Shown here piece after piece: positions 1-7,490 of a stretch of DNA of 25,481 nucleotides. Under the pieces are notes generated by a model. The model worked only from the letters and a program-made list of their open reading frames with translations, ran no database searches and was not told the DNA's origin. Source of the stretch: JBCCFX01 sp039029515 (GTDB lineage Bacteria > Planctomycetota > Phycisphaerae > Phycisphaerales > SM1A02); NCBI GenBank assembly GCA_039029515.1, contig JBCCFX010000032.1, positions 1 to 25,481 of the forward strand, written 5' to 3'. How positions within the stretch are numbered: position 1 is the first letter of the stretch; each line of letters begins with the position of its first letter. The position numbers were made by a program, and so were the translations under genes.

Positions 1-148
1 AACGGGGCTGACAGTCCGTGGGCTGTGCTCGGGTACACCGGCATGTTCATCTGGGGCCTGAACCCCAACAGTCCAGGTGCGTATCTCCCGATGGACTGGG
101 CCGCCGCTGGCGACAATCACTTCGGGAACTTCCGCATTCCAAACGTGC
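1..148 (+). pseudogene. Pseudopilin C-terminal fragment in opposite orientation
   Basis: Reading plus frame 1 from the window edge gives NGADSPWAVLGYT, then a coherent stretch including GMFIWGLNPNSPGAYL, DWAAAGDNHFGNFRIPN and a few more residues. The first 13 residues match the end of the minus-strand pseudopilin (117-458) with one substitution (S for I). The rest has the Gly/Asn/Pro-rich look of the body of planctomycete pseudopilins. Past about 148 the frame only reads the antisense of the minus gene, so real coding probably ends near 140-148. It could be the true continuation of the minus-strand gene turned round, or the end of a paralogous convergent gene entering from the left. The upstream part is outside the window. 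Confidence 0.5.
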
Positions 149-188
149 GGGTGTACCCGAGCACAGCCCACGGAATGTCAGCCCCGTT
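1..188. repeat. Inverted repeat (arms 1-39 and 150-188) around a 110-bp centre
   Basis: Bases 1-39 equal the reverse complement of 150-188 at 38 of 39 positions; the one mismatch is at base 14. Weaker similarity continues to 48/141. The arms lie inside pseudopilin coding sequence and point at each other, and the left arm reaches the window edge, so the repeat may continue outside. Both arms encode the same peptide, ADxPWAVLGYT. Confidence 0.9.
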
Positions 189-458
189 TTCGGTTCGGAA
201 GTTGTCAAGCGCTTCCTGATAGTCGTAGCCGTACCGCGAGAAGTTGTCGGGGATCAGCGTCAGCTGACGGTCGCTGAACGACGCGCCATATGTCGCATGT
301 GCGGTGGCGATGTTGCGGAGATTCGCCTGTGACTTCGTCACGAGTGCCTGGTCGCGGGCCTTCTGGATCGCAGGGAGCAGAATGCCAACGAGCAGTGCGA
401 TGATCGACACGACCACCAGCAATTCGACTATCGTGAATCCCTTGGAGCGACGATGCAT
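117..458 (-). pseudogene. Type II secretion-type pseudopilin, 3' part disrupted by an inverted segment
   Basis: The minus-strand reading frame starts MHRRSKG followed by FTIVELLVVVSIIALLVGILLPAI, the class III prepilin signal: a short basic leader, G|F cleavage after residue 7, Glu at mature +5 and a hydrophobic helix. Such proteins are processed by a prepilin peptidase and build T2SS or type IV pilus-like filaments. I chose ATG 458 because a GAAGG sequence lies 9 nt upstream and the leader is then of normal length; in-frame ATGs at 464, 467 and 482 also exist. The frame is only 113 codons, whereas planctomycete pseudopilins are usually far longer. After the stretch NGADIPWAVLGYT it runs into about 10 unrelated residues and a stop at 117. 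The sensible continuation lies on the opposite strand at 1-148. The gene is therefore broken here, or the assembly is. Confidence 0.75.
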
Positions 459-695
459 GGTCATCATCCTTCTTCTGCTCATGGTTCGGCGGTATCCGAT
501 GCAAGCATTGTGCTCGCATTGGCACCGAATCGCATGGCTCTGTTTCGTACCGACACACGCCCCAATGAAATGCAGTGAGAAGGACGTGGCGATCGACCGT
601 GACGCGTCGTCTCGGATCCATCGACCGCCTGAGTCTACGAGAGATGCGCAGACGAGGCAACGGAATTCCCATCCGACCCAGATCGCCCGCCCGGA

Positions 696-1892
696 CTACT
701 CAGGGCGTATCGCAAGGCGATACAGACGGCCTGAACCCCGATTCGGGCGATCGAATCCCACCACAACCAGCTCGCCATCATGGTCCTGGCCAAACGAACT
801 CACGTAGGTCCCCTCTCGCGGCTCCATCACCACCCGCATTTCGGACATCTCACCATTGTCGTCGACGCGCAATCCCCACATCCGGCGACTCTCGTAGTCC
901 GCGAAGAGATACACGCCCACGAGGTCCGGCATTGCTGAACCGCGATACACGTAGCCGCCAGTCACGGACAATCCGTCCCGATGCGAATACTCCGCGATGG
1001 GCTTGATGAGCGGGCCATCCGGCTCGCCCTTATCGAACTTGTGGAAACCTTCGCGGAGCTTCCAGCCGTAGTTGCCGCCTCGAGTGATGATGTTGACTTC
1101 TTCCCATCGATTCTGACCGACGTCGCCGGCCCACAGATCGCCGGTCTCTTTGTCAAAGGTCATCCGCCAAACGTTGCGCAGGCCGTACGCCCAGATCTCA
1201 TCGCGGGCATCCGCGCGGCCGACGAATGGATTGTCCTTCGGAATCGAATACGCCGTGCCTTCGCCTTTCTGATTCACATCGATCCGGATGATCGCACCGA
1301 GCAAGGTCGTGAGATCCTGGCCGGAATTCAAAGGATCGTTTGCGTAGCCGCCATCACCAAGGCTGACATACAGCAATCCATCAGGCCCGAAGACAATCGT
1401 GGCGCCATTGTGATTTGCCCACGGCTGTTCGATCTCGAAGATCACCTTCGCGGACGATGGATCCGCCTTCAACGGATCATCCTCTGACACAGTGAACCGC
1501 GCGATCACGCCACGACGCGGTTCGGCCGCGGAGTAGTACACATACAGGTAGCCGTTGGATTCATAGTCCGGGTGGAACGCAAGGCTGAGCAGGCCTTCTT
1601 CATTGAAGCTGCGCAGGACTTCTGACTTGAGATCAAGAAACACCGATGCGGACTTCACATCGTTGCGGTTCTCAAACACTTTGACGCGACCGGACTGCTC
1701 GACCGCGAAGACGTGCTCTCGGTTCCCCGGCGCGAACTGGACATCGACGGGACGATCAAACTTCAGCGCCTGGTATGCCGGCACGAGGCGAAGGGCGGGA
1801 ATCGAATCCTCGCCGACGACGGTCGTCGCGGTTGCGATCAGTGCGACGAGTACTCCCACGCAATGCCATTTGATCTGCACGTATCGCCGCAT
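696..1892 (-). CDS. Secreted PQQ-dependent sugar dehydrogenase (glucose/sorbosone dehydrogenase family)
   Basis: This 398-residue protein oxidises aldose-type sugars in the periplasm using PQQ, by family membership; the real substrate is unknown. It has a signal peptide (residues 1 to about 27) and a six-bladed propeller of the soluble GDH/Yli type. Visible hallmarks are NHNGATIVFGPDG with H161 in the place of the catalytic His, LGDGG followed by QDLTTLLGAIIRIDV, AYGLRNVWRMTFD with R239 (a PQQ-contacting Arg in relatives), and GDVGQNRWEEVN followed by GGNYGW. I chose ATG 1892 because GGAGGA (1904-1909) sits 11 nt upstream and the signal peptide begins there; the frame is open to an ATG at 1931. 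The gene is divergent from the 911-residue dockerin gene. No PQQ synthesis genes are in view. Confidence 0.93.
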   Translation of the reverse strand: MRRYVQIKWHCVGVLVALIATATTVVGEDSIPALRLVPAYQALKFDRPVDVQFAPGNREHVFAVEQSGRVKVFENRNDVKSASVFLDLKSEVLRSFNEEGLLSLAFHPDYESNGYLYVYYSAAEPRRGVIARFTVSEDDPLKADPSSAKVIFEIEQPWANHNGATIVFGPDGLLYVSLGDGGYANDPLNSGQDLTTLLGAIIRIDVNQKGEGTAYSIPKDNPFVGRADARDEIWAYGLRNVWRMTFDKETGDLWAGDVGQNRWEEVNIITRGGNYGWKLREGFHKFDKGEPDGPLIKPIAEYSHRDGLSVTGGYVYRGSAMPDLVGVYLFADYESRRMWGLRVDDNGEMSEMRVVMEPREGTYVSSFGQDHDGELVVVGFDRPNRGSGRLYRLAIRPE

Positions 1893-2084
1893 GGAATCAC
1901 TGCTCCTCCGACCGGGCGTTCCGGTCCTCACGCGTCCTGGTTCTCGGACTCACCGGTCCGGTTGGCAAGTCAATCGGGAGAATCGTAGCCATCTCATGCA
2001 AGTTGGGGCACGTATACTCGATGGACTGGTCACCGCATGACGCATTGAGGTCCTGCGATGTGATCGAAGTACGGAGGAGATGAC

Positions 2085-4820
2085 ATGCGACTGGCGCGGC
2101 TGGTCATCCTCATCATGCTCACGCAGATCGTCGCACAGGTCGATGCCGGCGTGCTTGAGAACAGTGGCTCCGTCGCATCCGGCGACGCTGCGATCGCATG
2201 GATGAACGACGCGTCACCGAACGCCGCGCTGGCGGAAGGAGACGTCTCGATCATCGCGTGGCTGCGCCAGCGAGCATCGGACCGTGCGCCGGGCGCCATG
2301 CACGATGTGCTGTCGGTGGCCGATCACGCACTCCTTCGCATGGATTATGTCGACGAAGCGCTCGTCGCGACTCTGCCACTCGACATCGGCGTCATCGCTG
2401 TTGATATCAACACACTGACCGATGACGGAACGACCGCCGGCCTGCTGCCCGCCGATGCGTGGATGCTGGTCGCCGTCTCATGGACCGCGCCAACGGGCCC
2501 CACCGACACCGGCGTGCTCACCGTACACGCGCGGTGCGATGCCGTCAGTGGTACCGACGCATCAGGGATTCTCGGCTATCGATCAGCGACCGCGACAGCT
2601 CCGATCGGTGCGAGCGTCACCACGTTCGCTTCAGATGTTCCTTTCCGATTCGGCAGCGCCGATGGATTGCACTGGCGCGGCGCGCGCTCTGTCGTCGTGC
2701 GCAACCACGCCATCACCGCGGATGACTTCAATGACATCTGGCAGCAACGCAGCATCACGTCGGCATTTCAACTCGACAATACCGCTCTCGGCGAAAATCG
2801 AACGATGACCGGCGTCGACGGCGCCGTCTGGACTGCCGGCATGTTTCAGCCGACCAACCCGACGCCAGATCAGGTTGAACTGAGCGCTGCGCTTCCAAAC
2901 GATCCGGTCACGGAGAACAATGTCGTCGTCTTCAGCGCGTCGGCCGCAATGAACGCCGATTCCATTCAGACGGCGCGACCAACGATTGTCGGTGCCGACA
3001 GCAACTTCCGGCATCGCGATGTCTATGGAGATGCGGAACTCGGCGGGTTCTTCGTACCTTTCGCCGACCAGTCCGCCGCGCTCACGCGAACTGTTGCAGG
3101 CACGCTTGGTCTTTCGGCCGCATCCTTTGCCAGCGATGATGATGACGAAGTTCATCGCATTGTCTCGTGGTCGAACAGCCGTGGGACGAACACCTCGAGT
3201 GCCAAGGGTCGAACGCTTGCGGAACAACATTCGCAGGGCTTCATCGACCTGCGTCGTGAACGACAGATTGGCGGACTGAATTATCCCGTGTACCCGTTCG
3301 TCGTCCCAATGTTCGGGCAGAACGGTCTTCTCTATGGCGGGCGATGGTCAGATGGCCATGTCGAGACGTTCGCAGGAACGTCGTTCGTCGGTCATCGTCG
3401 CATGTTTCAGCGCATGTGGACCGGCGGCGGCATTTATGCTCCCGTGCAGGGCGCCCTCGGCGCCAGTTCCGGCGACCTGCTGTTCAACGGTGGCGCGATC
3501 CAGTTGATGTGTCACCCGGAACCGGGTTCGAGACTGACGCATACCGATGATCTGATCATTGAGATCTATGTATTGATGCATGGCATCGCGACGCGCGTCG
3601 AAGCGACGCCGGTGAAGAGTCCGCGCATGGATACCGAAGGACAGCCGATCGGCCCAACGTCGATCGTGCGCGGTCCGCCCATCGATCGATTCCACATCAT
3701 GCGATTCATCGACATTCAGATTGCGACAGATACGTTGCTCTTGAGCGGCGACTGGGGCGGCATCGTCAAACCTGGCCAGTTGATGCTCGTTGAAGAGGAT
3801 GTCCTGAATTACAACACGCTCAACAAGGTTGAGAACGTTGTGGTCAACGAATTCAACACGACCGTGACGTTCGAGCACGACTTTCCGCCGATCCCGACGA
3901 TTCCACGTCTCGGCAGCAAGCTGACCTTCGGTGATGTGCAAGTGCAGCGCCTGCGGTTTCGCGTTCCTGGTCTCGACGCCGGCGATCCGAATGTATGTCG
4001 CGGCATCAAGCTGCGCAATATTGGCCGCGGTATCGCTGCGGTGTATGCGATGTCGTTCTATCGCGCGGATTCACCGGGCGAGTTACACGGCCCTGCCGGC
4101 TGGGGTGGAGCCGGCTATGTCACGCAGATTCCTGCGGCCTTCTCCGGTGCGTTGGAACGAACATTTGAGTTGGTGGATCCTGACGTTGTGCTCGCGTTCC
4201 CTGCCGATCAGCTGACTGAGCCCACGTGGTGGATCGATGCGGTCGATCGAGTGCAAGCCGGCGCGCCCGAGGCAGACATCGTCCTTGTCGCCCCCGCCGA
4301 CATGAGTCCTGTCGAATGGGACCAGACGGCAACCGATGATGCATTCGCCTCAACCCTTGGCGTCTTTGGTGTCAGCGTGCGCGACCATCCGAACCTCGGG
4401 AACAAGACCGAGATGTACGCCCGATTCGCGATCAAGGACACGTTCCACTGGTCCGCGTTGGGGAATGAACTCATCGCTGAAGCGATTCTCGATCGGATGC
4501 GCGGATGGGCAGACTCGATCGCGCGAACCTGCAGCGCCGATGTCGATCCCGTTGCGCCGTCCGGACGGATCGGTAACGCAACGGTGGACATCGATGATCT
4601 CCTGGCCATTATCAACGGCATCGGATTGCCATCGCAACGGCTCGATCTCACGAAGGATGGCGTCGTCGGCATTGATGATGTGATCGAGACGATCATCAGC
4701 TTCGGATCCTGCCCCGATGCCGAGGCCAACACCCATTTCAACACGCTCCGCGGACGACATCCGGGGAAACTTCCCGCCGTCGGCCTGCTTGCATGTCCCG
4801 GCATGGACCCTAGACTGTAA
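2085..4820 (+). CDS. Large secreted protein with SGNH-like C-terminal domain and dockerin-like repeats
   Basis: This 911-residue protein starts at ATG 2085 with a strong SD (GGAGGA 2073-2078) and has a signal peptide ending near VDA|GV (residue 21). The first ~200 residues look like a LamG/jelly-roll beta-sandwich. Near the C-terminus, a stretch from 'VDPDVVLAFPADQLTEP' to 'DTFHWSALGNELIAEAIL' resembles the end of SGNH/GDSL hydrolases: D785 and H788 fit the DxxH block V and are followed by the usual amphipathic helix. I could not place a convincing GDS block I, so catalysis is not shown. Two dockerin-like calcium loops follow (VDIDDLLAIINGIG and VGIDDVIETIISFGSC). Unlike its relatives, which stop just after FGxCP, this one runs on for about 34 more residues. 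The substrate is unknown; an extracellular esterase or carbohydrate-linked role is only a guess. Confidence 0.8.
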   Translation: MRLARLVILIMLTQIVAQVDAGVLENSGSVASGDAAIAWMNDASPNAALAEGDVSIIAWLRQRASDRAPGAMHDVLSVADHALLRMDYVDEALVATLPLDIGVIAVDINTLTDDGTTAGLLPADAWMLVAVSWTAPTGPTDTGVLTVHARCDAVSGTDASGILGYRSATATAPIGASVTTFASDVPFRFGSADGLHWRGARSVVVRNHAITADDFNDIWQQRSITSAFQLDNTALGENRTMTGVDGAVWTAGMFQPTNPTPDQVELSAALPNDPVTENNVVVFSASAAMNADSIQTARPTIVGADSNFRHRDVYGDAELGGFFVPFADQSAALTRTVAGTLGLSAASFASDDDDEVHRIVSWSNSRGTNTSSAKGRTLAEQHSQGFIDLRRERQIGGLNYPVYPFVVPMFGQNGLLYGGRWSDGHVETFAGTSFVGHRRMFQRMWTGGGIYAPVQGALGASSGDLLFNGGAIQLMCHPEPGSRLTHTDDLIIEIYVLMHGIATRVEATPVKSPRMDTEGQPIGPTSIVRGPPIDRFHIMRFIDIQIATDTLLLSGDWGGIVKPGQLMLVEEDVLNYNTLNKVENVVVNEFNTTVTFEHDFPPIPTIPRLGSKLTFGDVQVQRLRFRVPGLDAGDPNVCRGIKLRNIGRGIAAVYAMSFYRADSPGELHGPAGWGGAGYVTQIPAAFSGALERTFELVDPDVVLAFPADQLTEPTWWIDAVDRVQAGAPEADIVLVAPADMSPVEWDQTATDDAFASTLGVFGVSVRDHPNLGNKTEMYARFAIKDTFHWSALGNELIAEAILDRMRGWADSIARTCSADVDPVAPSGRIGNATVDIDDLLAIINGIGLPSQRLDLTKDGVVGIDDVIETIISFGSCPDAEANTHFNTLRGRHPGKLPAVGLLACPGMDPRL
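4789..4816 (+). promoter_or_regulatory. Possible sigma-70 promoter for the feo operon
   Basis: TTGCAT (4789-4794) and TAGACT (4811-4816) are separated by 16 nt. They lie within the last codons of the preceding gene, and the predicted start would fall in or just before the palindrome at 4822-4836. The match to consensus is weak (3/6 and 4/6), so this is tentative. Confidence 0.35.
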
Positions 4821-4821
4821 T

Positions 4822-4836
4822 TGAGACTGGTTCTCA
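4822..4836. promoter_or_regulatory. Fur-box-like palindrome upstream of feoA
   Basis: TGAGACTGGTTCTCA is a 7-1-7 dyad close to the TGAGAATNATTCTCA form of Fur boxes, with the outer five bases of each arm perfectly paired. It begins two bases after the stop of the upstream gene and ends 16 bases before the feoA ATG. This is where an iron-responsive repressor would act. Assignment to Fur rather than DtxR/MntR is inference from the half-site and the target genes. Confidence 0.55.
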
Positions 4837-4852
4837 CCGCCGGAGACGATTC

Positions 4853-5134
4853 ATGACGACGGCCTTCACCCACCTCACGACGACAAGCGGCTCGGACCAG
4901 CCGGTCCCGCTGACGTCGCTGCCATCCGGCACGCACGCCCGCGTCGCCTGTCGGGACATGGACGGTGACAACAGCGAACTGCTCTGCGCGATGGGACTGA
5001 AGAACGACTGCCCGCTTGAAGTGTGCCGTTCCGGCCGCATGTGCATCGTCAAGGTGGACAACACCCGGCTTGCGTTGTCTCGCAAGGTTGCCCGCCGGAT
5101 CATGGTGCATCCGAGCGAGGCCGCGTCCGCGTGA
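4853..5134 (+). CDS. feoA: Ferrous iron transport protein A (FeoA)
   Basis: This 93-residue cytosolic protein has a single SH3-like FeoA domain: VPLTSLPSGTHARV, then LLCAMGLKNDCPLEVCRSG, CIVKVDNTRLALSRKVARRI. FeoA binds the G-protein/membrane transporter FeoB and is needed for Fe(II) import. It is slightly longer than typical FeoA (about 75-85 residues) because of a Thr/Ser-rich N-terminus. The ATG at 4853 is preceded by CGGAGA. It is the first gene of the operon, directly behind the Fur-like dyad, and its stop (5134) is one base from the feoB ATG, so the two are probably translationally coupled. Confidence 0.95.
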   Translation: MTTAFTHLTTTSGSDQPVPLTSLPSGTHARVACRDMDGDNSELLCAMGLKNDCPLEVCRSGRMCIVKVDNTRLALSRKVARRIMVHPSEAASA

Positions 5135-5135
5135 C

Positions 5136-7136
5136 ATGACCAGTTCCTCTTCGACTCCAGAGCACCAACACGACGCGAACACGCAGAGCGCGTCGCCGCC
5201 ACAGCGCATCGCGCTGCTCGGTCATCCCAATGCCGGCAAGACAACACTGTTCAATGCCCTGTGCGGCATGCGCGCGAAGACGGCAAACTTCCCGGGCAGC
5301 ACCATTGAAGCGCGCGTTGGTCAATGGAAGCATGACCACACATCGGTGCAGGTGATCGACCTCCCCGGCATGTACGGGCTGAACCTCGACCGCCCCGAAT
5401 CACGAGTCTGCAAAGCGTATCTGCACGGCGAGGTTGATCGCATGAGCGCGCCGGACGTGCTGGTGATCGTCGCGGATGCTGCCAACCTTGGCCGACATCT
5501 GCTCATCGTCAGCCAGGCGTTGCAACAGGGACGACGCGCAGTCCTCGTGCTCAATCGAATCGACATGGCGCAACGCAAAGGCGTAACGATCGACTATGAC
5601 GAACTGCGCCGTCGCGTCGGATGCCCGGTTGTCGCGGTCTCCGCCCGTAGTCGACTGGGACTTGATGCGCTGCCGGCCGCGGTCGCGAACGCACAACAAT
5701 CTGATGTCGCACTGCCATCGACCACGTCGGCAGACGATGCCGCTGCATGGGCCGCAGACGTTGTTGCGGCGTGCGTCAAACGAGGTCAGCACGATGCCCG
5801 AGCTTCGGCGTTGACCGATCGCATCGACGCGATCGTCACGCATCCGGTTCTTGGTTTCGTCGTCTTTGCCGCCATCATGATCGGCATCTTCTACGTCATC
5901 TATACCCTTGCCGCATGGCCGATGGACCTGATCGAACTATCGTTCGGGACCGTTGGTTCGTGGATTGAAGGCGTGCTTCCCGCCGGCGCGATACGTGATC
6001 TGCTCGTGAACGGTGTGGTCGCAGGCATTGCGGGAACGGTGGTATTCGTCCCGCAGATCTTCCTGTTGTTCCTGTTGATTGCGTTGCTTGAAGACACCGG
6101 TTATCTCGCCCGCGCGGCGTTCGTCACCGATCGCCTGTTGCGACGTTTCGGCTTATCCGGCTATTCGTTCCTGCCACTCCTGTCTGCGCATGCGTGTGCG
6201 ATCCCCGCCATCATGTCATGCCGACTCGTCCCGGATCATCGGGATCGCCTTGCGACGATTCTCGTCGCCCCGTTGATGAGCTGTTCTGCTCGGTTGCCGG
6301 TGTATGTCCTGCTCATCGGCTTGCTGTTCGGCGATTCGCCGGCGCTTGCCGCACTCGCGTTTGTCGGGTGTTACGCGCTTGGAGCGATCGTTGGTGTGTT
6401 GACGGCGCTGATCCTCCGGCGCACTGCGTTGCGCGGCGAATCCAGCCCGATGGTGATGGAACTTCCTGACTATTCAATGCCGTCGTTGCGCACCGCATGG
6501 TTGTCCACGTACGACCGTACGAAGGTGTTTCTCTACAAAGCCGGCACGGTGATTCTGTCAATTTGCATCGTTCTGTGGTGGCTAGGAGCATATCCATCTG
6601 TGGATGCACCGGCGCACGTGACGGAGATGCGCACGCAGGCCACCGCGATCGAAACCGCAAGTCCGGATCGATTCATCGAGATCATGGATGAAGCTGATCG
6701 ACTCGAAGCGCGCCACGCGCAGGAGCGCAGCTTCATCGGGCGAATGGGTCGGACCGTCGAACCCGTGTTCCGACCATTGGGCTACGACTGGCAGATCACC
6801 ATCGGCGTCCTGAGTAGTTTCGCCGCTCGTGAAGTGTTCGTCTCGACGATGGCGGTGGTCATGGTGGGTGATGAATCGCTGGCAGATGAAGAAACTTCCC
6901 TGCGCGATACGATCGGCAGTGCGGAGCGTGATGACGGAACGCTGGTATTCAACCGCGCGACATGTGCAAGCCTGCTCGTGTTCTACGTGCTTGCGCTGCA
7001 ATGCCTCCCGACGCTTGCGGTCACGAGACGTGAGACCGGCGGCTGGTTCTGGGCGATGGTGCAGCTGGTGTACCTCACGGTGCTCGCGTACGTCGCCGCC
7101 TTCATCGTGTACCGACTCGCGCTGATCCTCTTGTAG
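5136..7136 (+). CDS. feoB: Ferrous iron transporter FeoB
   Basis: This 666-residue inner-membrane Fe(II) transporter has an N-terminal GTPase. G-domain motifs are G1 GHPNAGKTT (29-37), G2 Thr in NFPGSTIEARVG (51-62), G3 DLPG (75-78), G4 NRID (140-143) and G5 VSAR (168-171). The membrane part starts near HPVLGFVVF (236) and has two gate regions: SFLPLLSAHACAIPAIMSCR (344-363), with Cys but HAC where FGC is usual, and LMSCSARLPVYVLL (380-393). A late FAAREVFV motif and C-terminal helices follow. I chose ATG 5136 because the G domain begins shortly after it and feoA stops one base before; the frame is open further upstream only inside feoA. It forms an operon with feoA and the small gene downstream. 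Confidence 0.96.
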   Translation: MTSSSSTPEHQHDANTQSASPPQRIALLGHPNAGKTTLFNALCGMRAKTANFPGSTIEARVGQWKHDHTSVQVIDLPGMYGLNLDRPESRVCKAYLHGEVDRMSAPDVLVIVADAANLGRHLLIVSQALQQGRRAVLVLNRIDMAQRKGVTIDYDELRRRVGCPVVAVSARSRLGLDALPAAVANAQQSDVALPSTTSADDAAAWAADVVAACVKRGQHDARASALTDRIDAIVTHPVLGFVVFAAIMIGIFYVIYTLAAWPMDLIELSFGTVGSWIEGVLPAGAIRDLLVNGVVAGIAGTVVFVPQIFLLFLLIALLEDTGYLARAAFVTDRLLRRFGLSGYSFLPLLSAHACAIPAIMSCRLVPDHRDRLATILVAPLMSCSARLPVYVLLIGLLFGDSPALAALAFVGCYALGAIVGVLTALILRRTALRGESSPMVMELPDYSMPSLRTAWLSTYDRTKVFLYKAGTVILSICIVLWWLGAYPSVDAPAHVTEMRTQATAIETASPDRFIEIMDEADRLEARHAQERSFIGRMGRTVEPVFRPLGYDWQITIGVLSSFAAREVFVSTMAVVMVGDESLADEETSLRDTIGSAERDDGTLVFNRATCASLLVFYVLALQCLPTLAVTRRETGGWFWAMVQLVYLTVLAYVAAFIVYRLALILL

Positions 7137-7164
7137 TCGCGTCGGAACGGAGTGGTGGTCCACC

Positions 7165-7311
7165 ATGGACTTCACGGACTGGCAGAACTGGGTCGTCACG
7201 CTTATCGCGCTCATCGCGCTGTGGCGGCTGCTCCGTGTCGTCCGCCCGTCGAAGAAGAACGCGCGTGTCACGAAAACCTCGCTGACGATCAGCGCCAAGA
7301 AGCCTGAGTGA
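7165..7311 (+). CDS. Small FeoB-associated-type membrane protein (48 aa)
   Basis: ATG 7165 opens a 48-codon frame: MDFTDWQNWVVTLIALIALW, then RLLRVVRPSKKNARVTKTSL, then TISAKKPE. It has one hydrophobic helix (about 9-26) followed by a basic tail, and lies 28 nt after feoB. Many feo operons end with a tiny one-helix protein with this 'NWQ..iv..li...a..ylirr' opening (the FeoB-associated Cys-rich membrane protein group). This one fits in size, position and helix but has no cysteine, so it would be a Cys-less variant. A GGAG lies at 7149-7152, a little far (12 nt). Function is unknown; a stabilising FeoB subunit is inference. The hydrophobic helix and clean codon use make chance unlikely. Confidence 0.6.
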   Translation: MDFTDWQNWVVTLIALIALWRLLRVVRPSKKNARVTKTSLTISAKKPE

Positions 7312-7313
7312 CC

Positions 7314-7340
7314 GGCTCGACTGAGCCAGTGCACCCTTTT
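7314..7340 (+). terminator. Weak terminator candidate after the feo operon
   Basis: GGCTC (7314-7318), loop GACT, GAGCC (7323-7327), then TTTT at 7337-7340 about 10 nt after the stem. The stem is short and the T-run displaced, so it is a weak candidate. A second small dyad, GATTC/GAATC, lies at 7362-7376. Confidence 0.3.
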
Positions 7341-7490
7341 ATTCAAGTCGATCGAATGTGAGATTCGCGGAGAATCGCCGGCCGTCTCGGTGCGCCGTCG
7401 CCATCTGTGGTTGACTCACACTTCAGACTGGGAATGGAACCCGCGTGCCGGTACGCTCGGATGAACGCACGCGGAAACCGGGAGGCGGAG

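Noticed and set aside
4208..5209. 333-codon minus-strand frame across feoA
   Set aside because: Antisense of the dockerin gene end and feoA; no domain, and it spans a promoter and two convincing genes.
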